Assembly (NCBI GenBank): GCA_023417785.1
Contig: JAEZEH010000076.1
Location: forward strand, 1 to 42,787
Reading direction: 5' to 3'
From: Bacteroidota bacterium
GTDB lineage: Bacteria; Bacteroidota; Bacteroidia; Cytophagales; Cyclobacteriaceae
Length of the DNA: 42,787 bases
The translations under genes were made by a program, and so were the position numbers. Of the stretch, positions 1 through 8,300 are shown piece after piece. Position 1 is the stretch's first letter. Every line of letters begins with the position of its first letter. The notes below the pieces were generated by a model, which saw only the letters and a program-made list of their open reading frames with translations, was not told the DNA's origin and made no database searches.

Positions 1-183
1 CAACTCCTGAAACAACTAGTCGGTGTAATTGCCTACGCTATCCCGGCGTTTGGGCTTTCCTTGCTTGTGCTTTTCATTATCAAAAACACGATGGGTGTCA
101 GAGTATCAGCTGAACACGAACGAACCGGGCTTGACAGCCATGAACACGGCATGCGCGGATACACGATCACCTATGAAGATTAA
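1..183 (+). CDS. amt: Ammonium transporter (Amt family), C-terminal fragment cut by window edge
   Basis: Frame 1 is open from the first base to a TAA at 181-183 and encodes the last 60 residues of a protein. A hydrophobic stretch (IAYAIPAFGLSLLVLFII) forms the final membrane helix and is followed by the cytoplasmic tail typical of Amt/MEP/Rh ammonium channels, with the pattern GVRVSAEHE-GLD-HEHG. Such proteins conduct ammonium/ammonia across the inner membrane. A second, complete Amt gene follows 362 bases downstream, so the two are a tandem pair; their C-terminal tails differ, so this is not a recent exact duplication. A strong terminator lies directly behind the gene, so it is probably transcribed separately from the second copy. 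The gene is truncated only by the window edge. Confidence 0.88.
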   Translation, partial: QLLKQLVGVIAYAIPAFGLSLLVLFIIKNTMGVRVSAEHERTGLDSHEHGMRGYTITYED

Positions 184-214
184 GTAAACCTACTCATTAA
201 CCTAAACTGGACGA

Positions 215-240
215 GGCCACGAAAGTGGCCTTTTTTCTTT
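215..240 (+). terminator. Rho-independent terminator after first amt
   Basis: A perfect 6-bp stem GGCCAC/GTGGCC (215-220 with 225-230) closes a GAAA tetraloop and is followed at once by six T residues (231-236). It lies 31 bases after the Amt stop codon. GNRA-type loop plus T-run make this a textbook intrinsic terminator. Confidence 0.85.
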
Positions 241-545
241 ATAACCAGCTGACCAAGAGTTCCTCAATACATCCAAACGCGCCCCGGCAGATATATAATT
301 TCGTTTTTTCCGATTGAATAAAATCCACTTCGGAAAAAACGCAGTTCACAACAGAAAATTCCGCATGAAGGGATCGTTATTGAAAATTTGTTAAAAATTT
401 CTCTTCCCAGGTCATTTTAAAACCTACCTACAACGATTTCGTGAATTTTTTTCGCAAAGTGGTTCGTTTTTTACCCTTCATGTCGGAAAATTGTATCAGT
501 TATTCGGTACAGACGTTAATATTTACCCTTAACAAACTACAAACC
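241..545 (+). promoter_or_regulatory. Upstream regulatory region of second amt
   Basis: There is no convincing gene between the terminator and the Amt2 start. The region is AT-rich. It contains a long perfect inverted repeat (302-341, listed separately) and two AAATTT blocks at 384-389 and 395-400, exactly 11 bp apart, so they sit on the same DNA face and could give intrinsic curvature. An in-frame ATG/GTG extension reaches back to 441, but the added residues look nothing like an Amt N-terminus, so this stretch is taken as leader and promoter. I could not fix the promoter itself. Confidence 0.5.
302..341. repeat. Perfect 12-bp inverted repeat with 16-base spacer
   Basis: CGTTTTTTCCGA at 302-313 is exactly mirrored by TCGGAAAAAACG at 330-341. 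The arms carry T6 and A6 runs. It sits about 205 bases before the Amt2 start codon. It may be an operator or an mRNA/DNA hairpin controlling ammonium transporter expression; the AT-rich arms make it a poor conventional terminator. The function is an inference. Confidence 0.7.
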
Positions 546-1889
546 ATGAAAAAATCACTACTCTTCCTCATCCTGCTGGTTGCGATAAGCATCCTGGCAG
601 TCTTTCTCCCGGGCATCCCCGGCGAGATTAACACCGAAGGCATCGACTCTGGCGATGTTGCCTGGATGCTCGCCGCTGCCGCACTCGTTATGCTCATGAC
701 TCCCGGCCTTGCCTTCTTCTATGGCGGTATGATCGATATGAAGAACATCATTTCTACGATGCTTCAAAGCTTCATTGCCATGGGCGTAATCAGCGTCCTC
801 TGGATCGTTGTCGGTTTCAGCCTTGCCTTTGGAGATTCCATCGGAGGACTCATTGGAAACCCCATGACCTACTTTATGTTCAATAACGTTCTCGACGCTC
901 CGGCATGGGGAACCATTCCGCTGGTACTGTTTGCCTTTTTTCAATTGAAATTCGCGATAATCACACCGGCGCTCATTACTGGTACGTTTGCAGAAAGAAT
1001 CAGATTTAAGGCCTACATCCTTTTCCTCGTCTTATTCTCCCTGTTCATCTACGCGCCTTTGGCGCACTGGACCTGGCATGCTGACGGCTTCCTTTTCAAA
1101 ATGGGCGTTCTTGATTTCGCCGGAGGAACCGTCGTTCATATGTCTGCCGGATTCGCAGCCCTTGCCGCTTCGATCTACCTCAGAAATAAAAATGAAAAGA
1201 AGGCTCCAATCGCCCCCGCAAACATCCCGTTCGTATTACTGGGAACAGGTCTTCTCTGGTTCGGATGGTTCGGTTTCAACGCCGGAAGTGCCCTAAGTGC
1301 CGGACCACTTGCCGCGTCAGCGTTCGCGGTGACTAACACAGCATCAGCAGCAGCTGGCCTCGCCTGGATTCTTTTCGACGCTGTAAGAGGCAAGAAGCCT
1401 TCGGCACTAGGATTCTGTATCGGTGCAGTAGTTGGTCTGGTGGCCATCACCCCCGCAGCCGGTTTTGTAACTATCCCTTCAAGCTTATTCATAGGAACTT
1501 TTGCGGCCATCATCAGCAATGTGGTTGTTCACTGGAAGAGCAAAACTTCTCTTGAAGATACACTCGACGTATTCCCCTGCCACGGCGTAGGTGGAGCGGT
1601 CGGAATGGTAATGACAGCCCTACTGGCGAATACCGCGGTAAACGGCGCGAACACTACAGGCAATGGATTGTTCTTCGGTGAAACCACGCTGTTTCTGGTT
1701 CACATGCAGGCACTCGTCATCGTAGTGGCTTTCACTTTCCTCGGATCAATGGCCATCCTCAAGATTACCGACCTGTTGATCAGACTACGTGTAACGCCGG
1801 AAGAAAAGAAAGTCGGTTCCGATTACAGCCAGCACGGAGAGAATCTGTATCCGATTGACTACAGTGTCCTGGAAGAAAAAGTTGTTTAA
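546..1889 (+). CDS. amt: Ammonium transporter (Amt family)
   Basis: The product (447 residues) is an inner-membrane ammonium channel. The start is placed at ATG 546, giving MKKSLLFLILLVA, a hydrophobic leader that matches the signal-like first segment of Amt proteins; the upstream extension is rejected. About eleven hydrophobic helices follow. The family signature FAGGTVVHMSAG carries the first pore histidine, and FPCHGVGGAVGM carries the second, giving the twin-His pore. The tail contains a GSDYSQHGE-like cytoplasmic segment. It is followed by a hairpin and then by a porin and type II glutamine synthetase, so the neighbourhood couples ammonium uptake to glutamine synthesis. No GlnB/GlnK PII gene is visible beside it, unlike the common amt-glnK pair of proteobacteria, though one could lie just outside the window. 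Confidence 0.93.
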   Translation: MKKSLLFLILLVAISILAVFLPGIPGEINTEGIDSGDVAWMLAAAALVMLMTPGLAFFYGGMIDMKNIISTMLQSFIAMGVISVLWIVVGFSLAFGDSIGGLIGNPMTYFMFNNVLDAPAWGTIPLVLFAFFQLKFAIITPALITGTFAERIRFKAYILFLVLFSLFIYAPLAHWTWHADGFLFKMGVLDFAGGTVVHMSAGFAALAASIYLRNKNEKKAPIAPANIPFVLLGTGLLWFGWFGFNAGSALSAGPLAASAFAVTNTASAAAGLAWILFDAVRGKKPSALGFCIGAVVGLVAITPAAGFVTIPSSLFIGTFAAIISNVVVHWKSKTSLEDTLDVFPCHGVGGAVGMVMTALLANTAVNGANTTGNGLFFGETTLFLVHMQALVIVVAFTFLGSMAILKITDLLIRLRVTPEEKKVGSDYSQHGENLYPIDYSVLEEKVV

Positions 1890-1894
1890 ATGAA

Positions 1895-1922
1895 AAAGGC
1901 CGGTCTGATTCGGCTGGCCTTT
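1895..1922 (+). terminator. Hairpin terminator after second amt
   Basis: AAAGGCC (1895-1901) pairs with GGCCTTT (1916-1922) five bases after the stop codon. The stem is a clean 7 bp and can be extended by imperfect pairs, but the following T-run is only three bases long, so it is a weaker intrinsic terminator than the others here. Confidence 0.6.
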
Positions 1923-2004
1923 GCACCCTACCATACATAACCTAACCAACGCAATATGTATCACATCGGAAATAGCAAAGCTGTACCATAAAGCCAGCAT
2001 CGCT

Positions 2005-2034
2005 CCGGATCACTTCGACGCTTTGATGATCCGG
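2005..2034. repeat. 8-bp inverted repeat upstream of porin
   Basis: CCGGATCA at 2005-2012 is mirrored by TGATCCGG at 2027-2034. It lies directly beside the longer palindrome at 2039-2064, which reuses the GATCC core, so the region carries several related half-sites. Possible operator cluster for the porin-glnII unit (inference). Confidence 0.55.
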
Positions 2035-2038
2035 TGAA

Positions 2039-2064
2039 TGAACAGGATCCGGGATCACTGTTCA
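2039..2064. promoter_or_regulatory. 26-base near-perfect palindrome, candidate operator
   Basis: The left arm TGAACAGGATCC (2039-2050) is repeated in reverse complement in the right arm (2052-2064), centred on G2051 with one extra A at 2057. Twelve base pairs of dyad symmetry this close to a gene (76 bases before the porin ATG) is more than expected by chance. It could bind a dimeric regulator or fold in the leader RNA. Confidence 0.6.
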
Positions 2065-2072
2065 CTAAAGCT

Positions 2073-2101
2073 CCCAGCCGGGTGTGAGAGACCCGACCGG
2101 G
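2073..2101 (+). promoter_or_regulatory. Leader hairpin upstream of porin start
   Basis: CGGGT (2079-2083) pairs with ACCCG (2091-2095) around a 7-base loop, and outer CCC (2073-2075) pairs with GGG (2099-2101). There is no T-run, so it does not read as a terminator. It ends 38 bases before the porin ATG and may be a 5'UTR structure. Confidence 0.4.
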
Positions 2102-2139
2102 ATAACTCTAGTTCATGTTTACAAAACACAACCAAAATT

Positions 2140-3348
2140 ATGAAATCAATAAAATTTTACGGCCTTTTTCTCGCAGCTTTTGTTATCGCCTCCGCGGCCT
2201 ATAGCCAGGACGCAGCAGTTGCCTCCGCAGGCACCACTCCCGCTTCCAGCGAAGTTTCCACTACTCCGGTTAGTGAAGAAGACCCCGCAGCAAAAGAGGA
2301 AGAAGAGCCGACTTTCTCCCTCTCCGGTTCTGTTGATACCTATTTCAGGACAGGCTTTGGCTACAAGGATTATGCACCTGCCTCTTCCTTTTCAAATCTG
2401 AAGGGATTCGGACTGGGCATGGTGAATCTGATTGCATCATACGAAGGTGAAAAAGTAGGTTTCGTAGGAGACCTCGTTTTCGGTCCCCGTGGCAGAGACG
2501 CCGTTTTTAATGTCGAAAACGGTATTGTGAACCAACTCTTTGTTTACTATAACCTCAGCGAAAAAGTCAGACTGAATTTCGGCCAGTTTAACACATTCGT
2601 TGGCTACGAAGTCATTTCCCCTGCTGTGAATTTCCACTACTCCACGTCTTACTTGTTCTCATACGGCCCTTTCAGTCACAGTGGCCTTCGCGCAGATTTT
2701 GATCTGGGGGGAGGAATGGTTGCCAAGCTTGCGATCATGAATCCCAGCGACCTGCTCGAATTCAACCCTGTGAATACCTATACATTAGGCGGCCAGATCG
2801 GTCACTCCAATGACGCCGGCGGAATCTGGTTGAACTTCCTGTACGGTGATCAGGACGGCAAACTGCTCAAAGAGGATTTCATTGGCCTTGAGTCATACTC
2901 TGCAGGAAGCCTTTTTCAGGCGGATCTCACAACTGGGTATAACCTGGGCGAGAAATTCTATATCGGATTGAACACATCCTACCAGACCGTAGGTTCAGGT
3001 GAGGCCTTTACCGCTGAAGGTGATGTGGAAGATGTGGACGAAGATGCGACTTCATTCTTTGGTGTAGCCGTCTATCCTAAAGTTACTCTATCCGAAAGTT
3101 TTGGACTCGGCCTTCGCGTTGAACATTTCACCATCAAGAAAGGTCACCTTGACATCATCGAACTGGATGACGAGGATAACGGAAGTGTAACCGCTCTTAC
3201 ACTTTCCGCAAATTACAAAGTGGGTGGTCTTACCATCATCCCCGAATTTCGGATGGACATGACCTCTGAAGATAACTTCACGGACAAAAACAACGAACTC
3301 CAGAAAAGTCTTTCATCATTCACCCTCGCCGCAGTATACGCCTTCTAG
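2140..3348 (+). CDS. Outer-membrane beta-barrel porin (BBP2/OmpL-like)
   Basis: The product (402 residues) begins at ATG 2140 with a clear Sec signal peptide (MKSIKFYGLFLAAFVIASAAYSQ). The longer open frame from 2038 would bury that signal and is rejected. After the signal comes an acidic, Ser/Thr/Pro/Ala-rich linker ending in a Glu run (about residues 24-65), then alternating beta strands from LSGSVDTYFR to the terminal aromatic residue (LAAVYAF), as in outer-membrane barrels. The motifs RLNFGQFNTFVGYE and the NFHYSTSYLFSYGP stretch are typical of the putative beta-barrel porin-2 family. It sits 36 bases before glnII with no terminator between them, so the two are probably cotranscribed. That suggests a role in passage of a small nitrogenous solute, but substrate is unknown. 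Confidence 0.82.
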   Translation: MKSIKFYGLFLAAFVIASAAYSQDAAVASAGTTPASSEVSTTPVSEEDPAAKEEEEPTFSLSGSVDTYFRTGFGYKDYAPASSFSNLKGFGLGMVNLIASYEGEKVGFVGDLVFGPRGRDAVFNVENGIVNQLFVYYNLSEKVRLNFGQFNTFVGYEVISPAVNFHYSTSYLFSYGPFSHSGLRADFDLGGGMVAKLAIMNPSDLLEFNPVNTYTLGGQIGHSNDAGGIWLNFLYGDQDGKLLKEDFIGLESYSAGSLFQADLTTGYNLGEKFYIGLNTSYQTVGSGEAFTAEGDVEDVDEDATSFFGVAVYPKVTLSESFGLGLRVEHFTIKKGHLDIIELDDEDNGSVTALTLSANYKVGGLTIIPEFRMDMTSEDNFTDKNNELQKSLSSFTLAAVYAF

Positions 3349-3384
3349 GAAATAAACTACAAACAACTAAACAACTATAACCTT

Positions 3385-4425
3385 ATGTCAAAATCAAAAC
3401 TCGAGTACATCTGGTTGGACGGGTATGTCCCCACACAAAGTTTGAGAAGTAAAACCAAAATCGTTAAGGATTTCGACGGCACCCTGGAAAGCTGTCCCGA
3501 ATGGTGCTTCGACGGAAGTTCCACAGAACAAGCCCCCGGCGGATCTTCAGACTGTTTGCTTCAGCCTGTTGCCATCTTCAAGGATCCGGCACGCAAGAAT
3601 GGCTACCTTGTAATGTGCGAAGTAATGAGTCCCGATGGTACTCCCCACCCTTCCAACGGCAGGGCTACCATCGAAGACGACGACAACGACTTTTGGTTTG
3701 GTTTCGAACAGGAATACTTCCTCTGGAACCCTGCAACGGATAAGCCCCTCGGCTTTCCTGAACACGGATACCCTGCTCCTCAAGGTCCATACTATTGTTC
3801 CGTGGGTGCCAAGAATGCATTCGGCCGTCACATCGTGGAAGAGCACCTCGACTATTGCATCGAAGCCGGAATCAACGTTGAAGGGATCAACTCGGAAGTT
3901 GCCACCGGTCAGTGGGAGTTCCAGATCTTCGCGAAGGGTGCCAAACAGGCCGGTGACCAGGTATGGGTAGCACGCTATCTGCTGGAAAGAACCGCTGAAA
4001 AATATGGCGTCGCGATCAACTGGCACTGCAAACCTCTCGGCAATACCGACTGGAATGGTTCCGGAATGCACGCTAACTTCTCGAACAGCCTCCTTCGGAC
4101 CGCTGGCTCAAAAGATGTTTACGATACCGTTTGCCAGGCTTTCGCTCCTTATGTTAAAGAGCACATTGCGGTCTACGGCGCCGACAATCACCTGCGTCTG
4201 ACAGGGAAACACGAAACACAATCTATCGACAGATTTTCTTACGGTGTGTCCGACCGCGGAGCGTCTATCCGCATACCCATCGCTACAGTTGAAAACAACT
4301 GGAAGGGATGGCTGGAAGACAGAAGACCAAATTCTTCAGCCGATCCTTACAAGGTCGCGGCGCGCATCGTAAAAACCGTTAAATCCGTTCCTGTTTACGC
4401 CACCGTGGACGGTCAACAATTTTAG
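3385..4425 (+). CDS. glnII: Glutamine synthetase, type II (GSII, eukaryotic-like)
   Basis: The product (346 residues) is the short GSII form that makes glutamine from glutamate, ammonium and ATP, in contrast to the roughly 470-residue GSI or the large GSIII common in other Bacteroidota. The N-terminal beta-grasp domain contains DGSSTEQAPGGSSDC. The catalytic domain shows FGFEQEYFLW and GINSEVATGQWEFQI with metal and glutamate-binding acids, the NWHCKPLGNTDWNGSGMH loop, LTGKHETQSID and SYGVSDRGASIRIP with the ATP and phosphate-binding arginines. All key motifs are intact. Length matches plant and Rhizobium/Streptomyces GSII. It follows the porin by 36 bases and is closed by a strong terminator. 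Ammonium entering through the two upstream Amt channels is the likely substrate source. Confidence 0.95.
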   Translation: MSKSKLEYIWLDGYVPTQSLRSKTKIVKDFDGTLESCPEWCFDGSSTEQAPGGSSDCLLQPVAIFKDPARKNGYLVMCEVMSPDGTPHPSNGRATIEDDDNDFWFGFEQEYFLWNPATDKPLGFPEHGYPAPQGPYYCSVGAKNAFGRHIVEEHLDYCIEAGINVEGINSEVATGQWEFQIFAKGAKQAGDQVWVARYLLERTAEKYGVAINWHCKPLGNTDWNGSGMHANFSNSLLRTAGSKDVYDTVCQAFAPYVKEHIAVYGADNHLRLTGKHETQSIDRFSYGVSDRGASIRIPIATVENNWKGWLEDRRPNSSADPYKVAARIVKTVKSVPVYATVDGQQF

Positions 4426-4443
4426 GGCGTCTGGTTGTAGTTT

Positions 4444-4477
4444 GAAGTCGGGCAGAAATGCCCGGCTTCTTTTTTTT
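4444..4477 (+). terminator. Strong Rho-independent terminator after glnII
   Basis: A 10-bp stem (4444-4453 with 4460-4469, one G-T pair) closes a 6-base loop and is followed by eight T residues (4470-4477). It lies 18 bases after the glnII stop. Confidence 0.9.
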
Positions 4478-4668
4478 ACCCACCTTTTCGTTATTCCTCA
4501 GCCCTGAAAAAATATTTTCGTTTGCCCGTTGGTTTATTATCGTTTTTTCGTTGACCTTTATTTTCGCTTGATACAGACTGGAAGAATTGTGTTTTATTAT
4601 CCGTCCTTCTTCCTTCGGTAATCCGGCTTCTTTTTAGACATAACGACACAGATACTTTCATTTTTTAT

Positions 4669-5325
4669 ATGATTCATCCGCATACGGAGCTTCGCTTCAT
4701 CAATGAGGCGATAGGCTATGGCGTAGTCGCCACCCAGTTCATTCCCAGAGGGACAGTAACGTGGGCTCTGGATAAACTCGACCGGATTTTTACCCCCACA
4801 GATGTCCACAAACTTGATCCGTTGTATCAGCAGGTGCTTGACAAGTACACGTACCGTAACGCGGAAGGAAACTACGTTCTCTGCTGGGACAACGCGCGAT
4901 TCGTGAACCATAGTTTCAGATCCAACTGCCTCACAACGGCGTATGAATTTGAAATTGCTATTCGCGATATCCACCCTGGTGAAGAACTAACTGATGATTA
5001 CGGTTATCTGAACATTGACGAACCATTCGAGGTACTTCCGGAAGAAGGCGTTGAGCGGACCGTTGTGTACCCCGACGACATTCTCAGGAACTACCTTCGG
5101 TGGGATGAACAGCTCGCGGACGCATTTCCCGATGTAGTGAGAGTAGACCAGCCGTTGTTCAACATCCTCTCCGCCGAACTCAGGGAGCGGGCACAACGGA
5201 TAGCAGAAAATCGGGAAAAACTTCATTCCATTCTCCACTGTTATTATCCCCGGCACAACGGCCGACTCAACGGAGAGGCTAAGATGGTAACAGAAAAATC
5301 GCCACGTATGGTCTACCCGTTCTAG
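4669..5325 (+). CDS. SET-domain protein (putative lysine methyltransferase)
   Basis: The product (218 residues) has the fold-defining motifs of SET-domain S-adenosylmethionine-dependent protein lysine methyltransferases. The first, near residues 10-30, is IGYGVVATQFIPRGTV. The second, residues 79-87, is VNHSFRSNC, matching the NHS...NC pseudoknot segment. The third, residues 104-112, is GEELTDDYG, with Tyr111 in the catalytic tyrosine position. The remaining C-terminus (about 70 residues) is charged and unassigned; no cysteine-rich post-SET zinc site is seen. There is no signal peptide, so it is cytoplasmic. ATG 4669 starts directly before the domain. The gene converges on the helicase gene and their stop codons overlap in a 4-base CTAG. 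Substrate unknown; bacterial SET proteins are thinly characterised. Confidence 0.8.
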   Translation: MIHPHTELRFINEAIGYGVVATQFIPRGTVTWALDKLDRIFTPTDVHKLDPLYQQVLDKYTYRNAEGNYVLCWDNARFVNHSFRSNCLTTAYEFEIAIRDIHPGEELTDDYGYLNIDEPFEVLPEEGVERTVVYPDDILRNYLRWDEQLADAFPDVVRVDQPLFNILSAELRERAQRIAENREKLHSILHCYYPRHNGRLNGEAKMVTEKSPRMVYPF

Positions 5326-8300
5326 GCAACCTGATTGCCAACAAAGACCATCAGCGACTGCTCCAGCTTCTCCAGGTCTTTCCAGTACTGCCTTGAGTAC
5401 ACATACCGGTAACTCCAGTTTTTCTGTTGGAGTAAGGTTGGCGTGTATGCAAACGCGTCCTTGATCGAGATGCTTTTCCGGAAACGCTCATCGTCAGTCA
5501 GAAGGACTCCCAGGTATTGATCGCCAAGCTTGACATTGATATCCGTATAGGGAAGCGAGTTCAGCTCGAACGCATAGTCTTTCAGTCGGGCACCACCCCA
5601 GTTGGCCAGGGCGGAACCCAGGTCAGAAGAACCGTTGGTTCCGGCATACGTCTGCGGGTTCGGACTGAACTGCCGCTGATGTACATGCAATGCGAATTCA
5701 AGATACTCCTGTAGCAATTTCGGACCCTTATTCTTTGTCTGGCCGGCCTTAAGCTGTTCCGGAAAAATACTGGTTACGATGATGATCTTCTCCCGTGCCC
5801 GGGTAACCGCGACATTCAATCGGTTTTCCCCACCAGACAAATTAAGACTTCCAAATTGCAACGCCAGCTTTCCCGACTTGTCGGGTGCATACCCGACAGA
5901 AAAGATTATTATATCCTTTTCGTCACCTTGCACATTTTCAATATTCTTTACGAACAACGTTTCCGGGAATGGCACATTCATATCGGAAAGGTTTTCCTCC
6001 AGGATATCAAGAATCAGATTCTGCTGGGGAGCGTTAAACGTGACCACCCCGATCTCTTTTTCAGGAAAGTTTTCGATATAATCAAGAACACGCCTGACCA
6101 CCTCACAGGCTTCGGCTTCATTAGTTTGACTTTCCCATACTCCATCCACTTTGTGGTATTCAAGAGCAGGCTGTTGTTGATTCAGACTACGCCGCTCAGG
6201 CAATAGCCTCAACCGGTCTCCATAAAAATTCCGGTTGCTGAATGCGATCAGTTCAAGTGACTTGCTTCTGTAGTGCCCCTGCAGGTGCACCGTTGGGAGA
6301 TATCTTTCCGCTAATTCCAGCAACGATTCAACTTCAAGATCCGCATCCTCCCCCGACTCGTCCGTCCAACGGACCTGGTACAGGTCACTCGGCCGGAGTT
6401 GCTGACCGTCTCCTGCGATAAGCACCTGGCGCCCGCGATACATTGCCGGCACCCCCCGTTCGGCAAAGCACTGAGATGCTTCGTCAAAGATCACCAGATC
6501 AAAAAGGCTCTCCATGGGAAAAATCGCGGAAACGGATTCCGGCGAAGCCATCCAGCATGGGATAAGCTGAAATAATTCTTCATTGTATTTGGAAATCAAC
6601 TTCCTTAACGGCCACAGTTTCTTCTTTTTGGTTACCTGATGCTGAAGGTCCCGATACGTCACCAGGTTGTTAAGCCGGTTGTAGGTTAGATTCTCAGACG
6701 CGTGTTCACGCGCACGAAGCAGAAGTATGTCGAGGCTCAGCTCCTGCTTTTCAAAAACCAGTTGCTGCAATTCACTTTGTAGCTCATCCATTTTCAGCGA
6801 CGACACTGAACGCAATACCGGAAACTTCATTTCAATATGATCAATCCATGCAAGCCCTATACTATTGGAGAAAAGCTTTTCCAATTCCGGCGATTCCCAG
6901 TTGCCAACGTGATCATGAAGTTTCAAAACCACATTCTCCTCCAGCCCTGCCATGTTCGCCCGTAGTGTATCAAACTCGCAGAGATTGTCAAAGTCTTTTC
7001 GCAGGCTGTCCTTCAGCTGATCCGCAGATTTTTCATCGAGAATGATTTTTCGGACATGATACGTGGAAAGCACCTCCAGCCACTCCTGCTTCCTCGCCGG
7101 GATATCTTTCAAGGTATCCAGCAAGTTTCGCATCAGCGCGTGAAACTCCTTTCGTGAAAGTGTTTCTGGATTCACGCTTTCCTTTATTTCACGAAGCGAT
7201 CTGAAAATCAGCTTAGCGCGAACAGAAAGCTTCTGCAGTGCAAACCATTTTTGAAGGTCATCTTTTCGATAATCCATCGGAATATCGGTTAGCCATGGCT
7301 TTTCCCGCAGACTGGTCAAATGGTGTTCAAGGTTCAGCCGGGTGTCGATACGCTGTTCGAGAACCCGGAGACCCCATTTGTTATAGGCGAGTTCATTTGC
7401 GACCAGTGCTCGTTTGACTACAAACTTGTTTTCCGAAAAGAACTCCCAACGCAACTTGCGAATCAGGTTTCCCCGTGCCTTCATCCGTTCGTGTAGCGCC
7501 TCCTGAAATTTTCCGAGCTTCTCAGTGGCGATGGTTATCTCCGGACCAACTTCGTCAAAGCAGTTCAGCACCACGCGTTCCATATTCGACAGCCAGAGAA
7601 GACTGGTCTCGTCGTCGCTCTCGCGTGACATATACTGAAAATAGCGATATGCCTGATCGGACTTGATCAGACTCAGCATCCCCAGAATCTCTTCATGCCT
7701 GTACCAAAGCGTTTCGGAGTCCTCAAGATTAAGTGATGCCCCGGTAAGACGAAACACATCAGCGGTGATTGTCTTCTGATAGTTGACAATATCATTGATA
7801 GTGTCTTCTATCTTTCGCTGATCAGAGGCCTGCAGATTTATGAAAGGCTTGCGTTCTTTCCACGGGTGTTCACCGTTTTCAAAAAGAACGGCGTAGCGCG
7901 CATACTGCTTTATCTTTCGCAGAAAATCCGTCAATGGGTACCGGAAATAGTGGTATTCCTGTTTCAAATTCAGAAAGGGCTCCCCGGGATTTGTGCCGAG
8001 GTACAAATGTTTGACGGAAATACCACATTCCTGTTCATCGAAAAGGGCTTCCTTAAACTCCTGCAACTCCTCCCCGATATGATCTATCGCGCGGCATAAC
8101 TGAAAAAACTTCCGCTCCATTTGAATAACATCAACTGACCGGTTACGCGCCTTGTAATCCTCAATACTTTGTATCTGTCTCGCAATTTTATCATACACCT
8201 GACGGCGATCATTTCTAAAATCATGAACAAGTCCCAGAAACGGGGCGAGGCTTTTCGCCTGCATTCGCTGATAAACAACGTCCAGCGCGGCTTTTTTCTG

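Noticed and set aside
441..545. N-terminal extension of the second Amt
   Set aside because: The added residues are basic and aromatic with no Amt similarity; ATG 546 gives a normal hydrophobic start.
558..944. 128-residue minus-strand frame inside Amt2
   Set aside because: It is fully antisense to a membrane protein gene and has the charged, low-hydrophobicity composition typical of such shadows.
2038..2139. N-terminal extension of the porin
   Set aside because: It would place the signal peptide internally and runs through the palindrome and leader hairpin.
3547..4071. 174-residue minus-strand frame inside glnII
   Set aside because: It lies wholly antisense to a fully conserved glutamine synthetase and shows no motif.
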